64,000 nt of DNA, from NCBI GenBank assembly GCA_001599755.1, contig BCHX01000001.1, positions 5,270,001 to 5,334,000 of the forward strand, read 5' to 3'. The position numbers and the translations under genes were made by a program. Origin of the DNA: Gliomastix tumulicola. Lineage: Eukaryota > Ascomycota > Sordariomycetes > Hypocreales > Bionectriaceae. Each line of letters starts with the position of its first letter. The stretch's first letter is position 1. Positions 56,264-64,000 of this stretch are shown here, in pieces. The notes beneath the pieces are model-generated. The model saw nothing but the letters and a program-made list of their open reading frames with translations, was not told where the DNA came from and did no database searches.

Positions 56264-56528
56264 CGCTGATTGTCTAGACATCCTGAGGCCAGGATACAGA
56301 TGCTTTAAACTTATGATAGCAAAGCGAAAAGACCGAAATGCGATGCCTCTCTTTTTATGGCAAGGTCTCTTTATCCTGACGACGCCTCGACATGATGAAG
56401 GTCTAATTACGATATTACTAATGCTACAGTAGATGCCAGCCGAGCTGTCAATGGCCGCGTCTTCGAAATGAGGTCCGACAACAGAGCCGTTTCTGAACCC
56501 CATTACCACTCTGCCATGGGCGAACCCC

Positions 56529-57283
56529 CTACAGCTTCCCCTTAAGCAGGTTGCCAATCATCTCCCGCCCCGTGATCCTCGTCGTCTTCCACAGCGTCGG
56601 GAAGTCAAGCGTGCTCGACAGCCCGTCCGCGAAGCCGAAGAACAGCATGGGCGGGATCCAGCCGCGCGCGTACTCGAGCGCGAAGCAGCCGTCGGGCATC
56701 TTGTACTGCTTGACGTCGCCGCGGCGCAGGTGGTGGACGCTGCCGGCCGGGTAGACCTCGGGCTCGTAGGACCCGGGGACGTAGGCGGTCTGGACGCCGG
56801 AGAGGATGTGGAAGTAGTCGTCGGCGGTGTGGCGGCCGGTGTGGCCCTCGGTGCCGATGGCGGTGCCGAAGACGATGAGGTACTCGGTGACGCCTGTAGT
56901 TTCCTTCCATCAGTAACTGTTCATGACACGGGACTGCGATGGGAGGATGGAGGGAGAGAGAACGCACTAGCGTGGATGATGTACATGGCGCCCATGGCAC
57001 CGCCGGCGTTGTTGAAGACCCAGTCCTCCTCGAGGTTGACGTGCGCCGGGTTGCGCTCGCTCAGCTCGTTGACAATGTACCCGACGACGCTGCGCGTGTC
57101 GTTGCCGTGGGCCGCGATGGCGCGCGTGGACAGGTCGTGCAGGTGCGCCGTGTCGAAGACGTAGAAGCTGTCGAGGTTCTGCTCGACCATCCAGACGACC
57201 GAGGACAGGAGGGCCGTCAGCAGGGCGAGGATGCCGAGGAGGGGGGCGATGCCGCCCGAGGGCGCGGGCTGTGTCGAGGGCAT
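56529..57283 (-). CDS. ERG2: C-8 sterol isomerase Erg2 (sigma-1 receptor family)
   Basis: Two exons, 57283-56968 and 56893-56529; 226 residues, the usual length. An N-terminal membrane segment (GIAPLLGILALLTALLSSVVW) is followed by FYVFDTAHLHDLSTRAI, NPAHVNLEEDWVFNNAGGAMGAMYIIHASVTEYLI, EGHTGRHTADDYFHILSG and EYARGWIPPMLFFGFADGLSST, the conserved cupin-like barrel of the ERG2/sigma-1 family. It moves the sterol double bond from C-8 to C-7 in ergosterol synthesis at the ER and is a morpholine-fungicide target. The 74 bp intron has a GTGCGT donor. Convergent with RIC8. Confidence 0.96.
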
Positions 57284-57647
57284 GGCTGGAATTGGGTGGT
57301 CTGGCTGAATCTACGGGGGAAAAGAAAGAACTAATGGACGAATGCTAGAAAGAGACGAAAGAAGAGGAAAGAAGGGAATTGGGAGTTAAAGGATTGGCTC
57401 GGCTTACGCGGTGACAGAGCTGGAAGCGCGTCCCGGGATTTCGCATTTTCGCATGTCCCATTTGCAGCTCCAGGCTCTGAACTGAAATTCAGGGACCCGT
57501 ACCCCGGTTTGGGGGCCCCACTTTGCCCGGCAGCGCAGATCTCCGGATGGTCTGATCTGATGGCGTCACCAAACTAATACACAAACCAAACGCTTCAACT
57601 CGATGGGATGCAAAACGAGTCGATAAGAGGATCAATTGATTCCTGTA
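57284..57647. other. ERG2 promoter / 3' flank of the polyol dehydrogenase
   Basis: About 365 bp between two minus-strand genes. No element assigned. Confidence 0.5.
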
Positions 57648-58866
57648 CTACGGCCCATCATCGACAACCTGCACCTTGACCACCATCTGCCCCGCCTCCG
57701 GCTCCCGCACGCGCCCGACAACCTCCATCGCCTGCACCGCGTCCTCCAGCCTGAACCTCTGCGTCACGAGCCGCCCGACCTTGTCCGGATCGATCAACCC
57801 GCCCTGCAGCGCCCGGATCGCGGCCGGCCACGTGTCGTGGTACCGGTTGATGAAGCGCAGCTGCACCTCGGCGAGCGAGAGGTGCATGAACGGCACATTG
57901 CTGATGTTGGGCTTGGACGACACGCCGACGACGTTGATGGTGCCGCCGCGGCGGACCGTGAAGGCGGCCGTCACGATGGAGGACTCGATGCCCGTGCACT
58001 CGAGCACGAGCTGCGGCATGTCGTACTCGGAGTGGGAGGCGTCGTCCGTCGTCGTCGTCGTCGTCTCGGCGTCGAAGAGAGCTCTGATGTTCCTGGCCGA
58101 GTCCTCGGGCGTGTCCTGCGGGTTGACCTTGTAGGTGAGGCAGTGCGGCTCAAAGTCCCTTGCGAAGCGTAGACGGGCCTCGTCGACGTCGGAGATGACG
58201 ATCGGGTGGGCGCCTGATGCTCTTGCCACCGCCATGGTGAGCAGGCCGATCGGCCCCGCGCCGAAGACGGCCACGGGCGTGCCGACGTGGATGGGCGTCG
58301 TGCGCAGCGCGTGCAGGGCGACGGAGAGGGGCTCGAGCGAGGCGGCCGAGGTGAAGTCCACGCTGTCGGGGAGCTTGTGCGCGTACTTGGCCGGGTGCAC
58401 CTTGAAGCGCTGCAGCGTGCCGTGGTAAGGGTACACGCCGGAGAAGGCCACGGCCTCGCAGAGGTTCGGCCGGCCGTCGGCGCAGAGGAAGCAGTCGTTG
58501 CATGGCACGCCGGGCTCAATGGCCACGCGATCACCTATATGATGGCGAGAAGATACAGGTTCAGTCAGGGATCAAGATGAGGGTAAGGAGGGGAGGCTGC
58601 GGCCAAGTACCGATCTGTAGATGCTTCACGTTTGCTCCCGTCTTGACGACCACACCGGCGCCTTCGTGACCGAGGATGCAATCTCCGTCAAATACCAAGT
58701 CGCCGATGCGACCATGCTTCCAGAAGTGAATGTCCGATCCGCAGATCCCCGTTGCCCGGACGTGGATGAGGACGTCTGAAGGCCCGGGCTCGTGGATAGG
58801 AGCGTCTTCGATGCTGATCTTGTGATCGGCCGTCACGACGAGGGCAGGGTTCTTGAAAGAAGCCAT
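57648..58866 (-). CDS. Zn-dependent polyol dehydrogenase (sorbitol/xylitol/L-arabinitol type)
   Basis: Two exons, 58866-58611 and 58534-57648; 380 residues from MASFKNPALV. This is a medium-chain dehydrogenase with catalytic zinc ligands Cys42 (GICGSD) and His67-Glu68 (GHEGAG). Structural zinc cysteines 97, 100, 103 and 111 are present. HFWKHGRIGD is typical of the polyol branch. The Rossmann motif FGAGPIG is followed by VISDVDEAR, whose Asp favours NAD+ over NADP+. It oxidises a sugar alcohol to a ketose in pentose/hexitol catabolism; L-arabinitol 4-dehydrogenase, xylitol and sorbitol dehydrogenase are not separable by eye. There is an unusual Thr6-Asp insert in the 220s region. The GH43 arabinan/xylan enzyme lies 42 kb away, so no cluster is implied. 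Confidence 0.9.
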
Positions 58867-59684
58867 GGCGCAATGGAACAAAAGATATCTGCCTGGAGTT
58901 TACCGCATTTGAGTGCAGGTCTTTATTCTTCACAAATGCAAACGAGCTCGATCGCTTAGCCTAATAGACAGACGAGGGCTATAGAGAACCCCGCATTAAA
59001 ACGAACATCTAATATACCGAGGGAGCATCTTTCCTGGGAACAGCAGTCCCGTGACTTCCTGTTATTAGCTCTTCGGTGCTCGGAACGATGATTCCCTGCG
59101 GCATGATGAAGCTGGTGAAGTGGCATCGGATTGCCTGCGAATCAGTGTCAGGGGATGGAGTCAACAGGCGCTTATACCTGCTTGTATAGGACTCCAGCAG
59201 ACTAGGGTCATCTAGCGTGAACACTTGCATTAGCACGTCCCCGGACTTGGTAAGTTTAAGCGTTTTCCGGGTCCCTGGATATTCAGGGTCGACAAGTTAA
59301 AAGGGTCAACTCGAGCCGCCGACGTGCATGATGCTGCCGGTGTTCTGGCATGGCCATCACTTTCATCATGTTGCCCCTGCGATGGAGAAAGATGCCCATG
59401 CTGCTCCGCTCAGGCGAACTCGGCCCGGATGGTGAGAGTCGCTGCGGTTGGGGGAGGTGTTCTGGCACTGTCTGATATATCCCTTCTGGATCATCAACAA
59501 CACTGAAAAGGTCATACAATCATGTTCCCCCCGTCGAAACCGATGGCTCGTCTGATGATTCCGATGCCGCCTCGGCTCTAGAGTCTCCAACCGACGACCC
59601 CGGCCATCGAGTATCCATGCATATTTTCTGGCGCGGCGACAATGGCTATGGTCTCCGAGATCGACGACCCGTCCGGGAACTACC

Positions 59685-60030
59685 CTGCAGGGCCACGTCC
59701 CTTCTGCTCTTGACGCCCTCTCGCTCGATCGGCGCACTGCCGACTTCGACCTGAGTGAACCCGGACTCGGCTCTTTCTTCAGCGGGATCCCATACTGGCC
59801 AATGCGTCCATCGTAGCGAGATGTGTTTCCTTGTGTGTCTACGAGATGATGGCCCCTGGCATATCGGAGTGGCGGTGGCAACCTCAGGGCTGTGTGGGAT
59901 TCCTGAAGATATTATGACGGGGAGCATTGACGGCGACTAGCAAGATGACGACGAAGGGGAAGGCCATGACTATGTCGCCGAGACTATGTCGCCGAGAAGC
60001 TTCTCCTGGGACACCTGGCGACGAATGTAG
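59685..60030 (+). pseudogene. Possible decayed gene fragment, unknown family
   Basis: Stretch 59685-59816 reads LQGHVPSALDALSLDRRTAD and on to PYWPM before a stop. Stretch 59941-60030 reads QDDDEGEGHDYVAE then SFSWDTWRRM before a stop. Both have coding-like composition, but they lie in different frames with stops between. No family recognised; could also be chance. Confidence 0.25.
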
Positions 60031-60602
60031 CGGATCACGGGCTGGAAGACATCTGACCGGGCGAGGGACTTGAGGGTTCTCTGGGACCTGGAGGTAGGAG
60101 AGGAGAGCTGACTGGCTCTCTCGCTGGTGACAGCATCTCGGTATCCGTCTCCATGGGGCCCCCGTGTCTTCTGAGTTAGCTGGGGTCTGAGGCCCCGATC
60201 TATACTACAGCATGTTATTCTAACTTGGCGTATCGCTTCTTGCTGGGACGAGCAATCTCATACTCGAGGATACTGACAATATCCTCGCAAGTGATAGATC
60301 CCGACACTGACTCGGGGAAATATTGGACGAGGCAAAACGAATTGAGCCCATTGGGCATCCTCAACAACTGTAGCACACAATCATATTTCCACATCGATAT
60401 CGCTGTCCTCGCCCGACGTGCCCTTGGACACGGAGCTAAGCACGCTCGCCTAGCAGATGGGGGTGAAATTTTTGGGTGGGCAAGGACTCCTGCTGTGCGT
60501 CCCTTCGCAGAGGCCCGACCCCGAGTGACGTCGTACTGCTGCCCTCGCCTACCCGTCGCAGAATCCAAACTCCGAAGGCAGATAGATATAACTGTGTCGG
60601 GC

Positions 60603-60607
60603 AAAAA
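60603..60607 (-). terminator. Pol III T-run terminator after tRNA-His copy 1
   Basis: T5 on the minus strand, 2 nt after the tRNA 3' end. Confidence 0.6.
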
Positions 60608-60609
60608 TG

Positions 60610-60696
60610 TGTCCCGACCGCGGCTCGATCGCGGGTTTCCACGGTTCTGAAAGTATATCCACAACGTGGTGTCCTAACCAACTAGACGATCGAGAC
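60610..60696 (-). tRNA. tRNA-His (GTG), intron-containing, degenerate T-loop
   Basis: 87 nt, with 73 nt mature after removing a 14-nt intron (60645-60658) placed one base after the anticodon. The acceptor stem GTCTCGA pairs with TCGGGAC. The anticodon stem CCACG/CGTGG encloses TT-GTG-G. The T-stem CCGCG/CGCGG is perfect, but its loop is ATCGAGC instead of TTCGANN, so T54 is A and the B box is off consensus. Discriminator A. A T-run follows. Possibly weakened or a variant copy. Confidence 0.65.
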
Positions 60697-60798
60697 TTTG
60701 AGGCATGTTCCAAGAACGAGCGAATACGCCATAAGAAGGAGAAGGAAGGTAAAGGGAGAGAGAGAAAAAAAATGAAAAAAAAATTAATTGTGAAAAAA

Positions 60799-60806
60799 GG
60801 CAAAAA
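60799..60806 (-). terminator. Pol III T-run terminator after tRNA-His copy 2
   Basis: A T6 run on the minus strand about 6 nt after the tRNA 3' end, followed by a second T-run. Confidence 0.65.
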
Positions 60807-60811
60807 AGATG

Positions 60812-60900
60812 TGCCCGCTCCCGGACTCGAACCGGGGTATCCGCGGGTTGCGATAAGTGAGACCACAACGCGACGCCCTGACCACCTAGACTAAGCGAGC
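60812..60900 (-). tRNA. tRNA-His (GTG), intron-containing
   Basis: 89 nt, with 73 nt mature after removing a 16-nt intron (60847-60862) one base after the anticodon. The acceptor GCTCGCT pairs with AGCGGGC (one G-U). The anticodon stem TCGCG/CGCGG encloses TT-GTG-G. The T-arm CCCGG-TTCGAGT-CCGGG has a perfect B box, and the A box is TAGTCTAGGTGG. Discriminator A. T-runs follow as terminator. It lies 115 bp upstream of the other copy on the same strand. Confidence 0.8.
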
Positions 60901-61644
60901 TGTTCTGGGTTGTTGAAAATCACTTGAATTATTCGCTACATAAGGGCGGAATCCAGAGCTGCTTTTCTTGTATCCACCTTGGACCGACTGGCCACGTCCA
61001 CCCGTCGAAGCCATACCTCGGAACCGATTGAGCGGAACGAGTTATCTCAGGACGTTTTACGATGTCATGAGGGCTTCAACAACGGCATTGGCCAGCTAAT
61101 AGTCGCCAAGATTTGTCCCTCTCATGCTTACCTTGAGGTCTATAACAATCACCAAGGTCGAAGTTGGACGTCGCAACCTCAATGTCGAATCGAAGTCATG
61201 CGGTTTTGGGCGGATTTCGAAGGGATCACCTCCTTCTAGTCCGTGAGCTCAACTTGATGTCAATACCCAATCACGAGGTCCACAGCCATAAGGCAAATAA
61301 TATACCCATTAGTAGGTATATTCTCGATATCTGAGGCAACTAAATACGTATACAGTCTCCCAGCGCCAGTGTTTTGACTACCTAAGAATGAAGAGAACCC
61401 GAATATGAAGAAATCCATCACAATCCATCTTCAACTATCTCATACAACCCTCCCCGATTCTAAGGTCCTTCCGATAAACGCCTCGCCCTTTCACACAAAG
61501 TCCATGTTCCATATCCCATCCACTCTATCCTTACAATCCCCCGAAGAGTCGTCCTTACGACCTCAGTTTTGCTAGAGGGAGAACTACCACGAAAGCGTCG
61601 TTGCGTGGTCGTGTTTCGGGCCTGGGCCAGGAATCATGTGCCCT
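60901..61644. other. Region between the tRNA pair and IES1
   Basis: About 740 bp, AT-richer. No gene or RNA recognised; holds the IES1 3' flank. Confidence 0.5.
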
Positions 61645-63708
61645 CTAGTCCACGTCCGATTCGCCCATGACCTCGGTCTTGTCGGGATCGTCCATGTCCT
61701 CGTCGGGTCGACCTTCGTCATCGGCAAGAGCGGTCTGGTCCATGTCGTCGAGCTCGACATCGTCCATTGTCACATCACCGACGGTAATGTCGCCGTTAGT
61801 AGCTCCGTTCACCTTGCCGTTGGGGCGTTCGCCATCCTCACCCTCCTCGCCCTCCTCGCCCTCCTCTCCCTTCTCCTCAGCGTCGCCATTCTGCTTGGGC
61901 CTCTTGACGGGCGCAATAGCTCCGAGCTCAGGATCGCGGTTGAGCCAACGGCCGAGACGGCGCGTAGACCTCCGCAGCGCGGCGCTGTAGGTGTACACCC
62001 CCTCTCCAAAGTCGTCCTCTTCCTCGTCCAGAGACCCCAGACCTCCGATGCCCCGCTCTCTGAAGGGCTGGTTGTGAGCCATCATGAGATTCTCGGGAGG
62101 CGCCGAGTCAGAGTCGCTGTCGAGCAGAGGCTCCGCCTCGGCCTGAACTCGCCTGTAGGCCCTGTAGATGGCGCCGTCTTGCCTCCTGAGCTTCCGGCTC
62201 TTGTGGTGCTGTCTCCGAAGGCCGTGTTCGAGGATGTACTCGACACGCTCGTGCCGATTTCTCTCGACGGCCAGCTGGTGCGCAGTTGGCGGGCGAGGCT
62301 TTCGGGACGGGAGTCCCTCCGTGCCTTGTCTGGCTGGGGACGAGCCCTCGAAGATCTGATACTTGAGCGGAGCGGCGCGTCGGCTCGAGCCTAGGACTGG
62401 ACGAGCGAGGACGCCCTTAGGGGGTGGCGTGGATCGTGTGCTGTCAATGTCCGACTCGTGCTTCGAGGGCCTAATCCTGGGCAGGATAACCGCACCACTG
62501 GCACCACTACCAACCGCACCACCACCATCCTCGGGAAACGGCAGCCTTTTGACGCGCCTGCTCTCGCGATCGTTCAGGTAGGCCTGGTCCATCTCCAATA
62601 TCTTGGCGCGTGTCTTCTGCTTCTCACGCCCGAAGACCACCTCCTCCTCCGGATCAATATTTTCCAGCTTCCTCTCCTCCTCAGTCATGACATCAAGAAC
62701 CGGGATGCCCTGGTTTGCGACGCCGAGGTCGTAGTCAACTCCCGGACCGAACGGATTCTCCTCGCAGCCTTCCTCAGTGAAGTCGGACTCGAGGTAGAAC
62801 CACATGAGCCACAGGAACGCCTTAGCTCGGGATGAGCTGCTGTAGTGCGTCTTCATGACCAGGTCGTGGAATTCATGCCCCTTGGGGAAGTGCAGCTCCG
62901 CAACCTTGAGGGCCGAGGCGCACATGACGAATATGAGGTTCACGGGGTTTGTTCGGGGGAGACCATGGTTCTTGATCCCCTCGAGGGTGCTCGGCTCGGT
63001 TCGATCCTCGGCGCCGCCCTTGAGTATCGACTTGAGCCGGGGGGCATCCTGCAGCTGCTTGTACGCATGGGGGTCTTGGTGCGCCTGGAGCGAGGGGATG
63101 GCGTGGTATGTTCGCAGCTGCGCACGCATCTCGGGGAAGACTAGAAGTAAGTAGTGATTAGCACGTAAACTGACTGGAAAGGGGGGACGGTGGGATGCTT
63201 GCGCCTTACAATTGAGGGTTGTGTTCATGCGACCGACGTTGACGAGGAGGCAGACCATGGCCATCCCTTTGGCTGCCTCTTTGTCACTCAGTAGCTTGTC
63301 CCTCAGGACCTTGCTCGTCTTGGTGCTCCTGGACATGGTGTCGATGTACAGGTCGGCAAACGTCTGCAAGCCGATGGCATCCGGATCGTACGAGTTGGTG
63401 AAGACGGGCTGGTCATTGTCGAAGACGGCGCGCAGGAAGTCGTACTGGATGTCCACGCGCCAGAGGGGCTCTCCATCGTCCTTCTTCAGATGCCTGATCT
63501 TGCCAACCTGCGGGAGGTTGTCCTTATCCTTTTCCTTATCCCTGGACTTCTTCGACCGAGACGCCTTTTCGGAAGGGTCGTCACCGCCAGCGTCGGTGAT
63601 GCGGGAGTCGTCGATGTCGTCGATCATGCTGCGTTGGCTCTTGGGGCGAGGCGAGTGCGCTGCCTCGATGTCCGACGTGGCGGCAGCTGAGCTGGGAGAG
63701 GCTGCCAT
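61645..63708 (-). CDS. IES1: INO80 chromatin-remodelling complex subunit Ies1
   Basis: Two exons, 63708-63210 and 63140-61645; 664 residues. After a disordered start, GKIRHLKKDDGEPLWRVDIQYDFLRAVFDN opens the conserved Ies1 region. It continues through SKVLRDKLLSDKEAAKGMAM, VGRMNTTLNFFPEMRAQLRTYH across the intron, NHGLPRTNPVNLIFVMCASALKVAE and AKAFLWLMWFYLESDF. The C-terminus is basic then acidic (EEGEEGEEGE, DVTMDDVELDDMD). Ies1 is a fungal subunit of the nuclear INO80 nucleosome remodeller. The 69 bp intron (GTAAGG, CTAATC, TTCTAG) is a multiple of three without a stop, so retention would give a 687-residue form. The spliced version restores the conserved TLNFFPEMR sequence. Confidence 0.9.
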   Translation of the reverse strand: MAASPSSAAATSDIEAAHSPRPKSQRSMIDDIDDSRITDAGGDDPSEKASRSKKSRDKEKDKDNLPQVGKIRHLKKDDGEPLWRVDIQYDFLRAVFDNDQPVFTNSYDPDAIGLQTFADLYIDTMSRSTKTSKVLRDKLLSDKEAAKGMAMVCLLVNVGRMNTTLNCKAQASHRPPFPVSLRANHYLLLVFPEMRAQLRTYHAIPSLQAHQDPHAYKQLQDAPRLKSILKGGAEDRTEPSTLEGIKNHGLPRTNPVNLIFVMCASALKVAELHFPKGHEFHDLVMKTHYSSSSRAKAFLWLMWFYLESDFTEEGCEENPFGPGVDYDLGVANQGIPVLDVMTEEERKLENIDPEEEVVFGREKQKTRAKILEMDQAYLNDRESRRVKRLPFPEDGGGAVGSGASGAVILPRIRPSKHESDIDSTRSTPPPKGVLARPVLGSSRRAAPLKYQIFEGSSPARQGTEGLPSRKPRPPTAHQLAVERNRHERVEYILEHGLRRQHHKSRKLRRQDGAIYRAYRRVQAEAEPLLDSDSDSAPPENLMMAHNQPFRERGIGGLGSLDEEEDDFGEGVYTYSAALRRSTRRLGRWLNRDPELGAIAPVKRPKQNGDAEEKGEEGEEGEEGEDGERPNGKVNGATNGDITVGDVTMDDVELDDMDQTALADDEGRPDEDMDDPDKTEVMGESDVD

Positions 63709-64000
63709 GGCGAATTGATGGAAAAAAGGGATGGGCTCGTTAGAAATTCATGTAGGGGGCTGATGAGGCTGATGGCGATGATGGTGCGGACTGGGGGTGA
63801 TGCAAATTGCGCGAAAGTCTCACGATGGCATGATTGAAAAAGAAAAAAAAGTCGCCCGGATAAAGTGGTGGCGTGCGCTGTGGCAGTTCTGCGTAGGAAG
63901 CGACTCGGCTAAGAAGGGGGCAGAGAATGACTCTGATGACGGCTGGTGACAAAGATGGAGCGAATTTGGCCAGCAAGGCTTGGGGCAGCTGAGGCCGGGC
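63709..64000. promoter_or_regulatory. IES1 promoter, window edge
   Basis: Upstream sequence of IES1 with an A-rich run near 63840. No further gene seen. Confidence 0.45.

Larger units (their letters stand above)
58867..60609. other. Intergenic region with coding-like relics
   Basis: About 1.74 kb. No intact gene. Two protein-like stretches in different frames (59685-59816 and 59941-60030) suggest a decayed gene. A 14-bp direct repeat ACTATGTCGCCGAG lies at about 59968-59996. Confidence 0.4.

Noticed and set aside
1..64000. CRISPR arrays, insertion sequences, biosynthetic gene cluster or retrotransposon
   Set aside because: No regularly spaced repeats, reverse transcriptase, transposase, PKS or NRPS motifs were seen on either strand.

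Overview
This window is a stretch of chromosome from a filamentous ascomycete (Pezizomycotina, most likely Sordariomycetes). The reasons are: short introns (about 50-125 bp, one of 405 bp) with GTRNGT donors, CTAAC/CTGAC branch sites and YAG acceptors; intron-bearing tRNA genes; fungus-only families (2EXR, NmrA, Zn2Cys6 regulator, RCF2/HIG1-like); and UTR-sized gaps between genes. I support 22 protein genes and 2 tRNA genes. No transposon, CRISPR array or bacterial-type operon was seen.

Layout. 0-8 kb: a 1,628-residue acidic protein ending in a POT1/Cdc13-type telomere OB fold (-), divergent from a flavin-containing monooxygenase (+). 8-12 kb: an Aro8-type aminotransferase (+), convergent with ribosomal protein uL4 (-), which has a 5'UTR intron and a telobox-like promoter element. 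13-19 kb: a kinase-like protein with DFN in place of DFG (+), a secreted GH43 enzyme (-) and the H/ACA pseudouridine synthase Cbf5 (-). 20-25 kb: a 2EXR protein (+), a helical-repeat protein that resembles the back half of a fungal NLR (+) and thymidylate synthase (+). 25-36 kb: two paralogous signal-peptide/Cys-rich/single-TM proteins (25.6-27.1 kb - and 34.3-35.8 kb +) flank a long Nta1-type N-terminal amidase (-). 36-43 kb: a derlin (-), a small RCF2/HIG1-like membrane protein (+), clamp-loader subunit Rfc4 (-) and a Zn2Cys6 regulator (+). 43-52 kb: a gene-free 4.2 kb stretch, the nitrogen repressor NmrA (+) and a PTR2 peptide transporter (-). 54-59 kb: the G-alpha chaperone/GEF Ric8 (+), sterol C-8 isomerase Erg2 (-) and a polyol dehydrogenase (-). 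59-64 kb: a coding-like relic, two tandem intron-bearing tRNA-His genes (-) and INO80 subunit Ies1 (-).

How genes may connect. Thymidylate synthase and Rfc4 both have an ACGCGT (MluI cell-cycle) element just upstream, as expected for G1/S genes. NmrA, a repressor of the GATA factor AreA, is convergent with PTR2, whose upstream DNA carries AreA-type GATA sites. Most other neighbours look like ordinary housekeeping genes without a shared pathway.

Exon boundaries were deduced by hand from splice consensus, reading frame and family knowledge. No database or RNA evidence was available.
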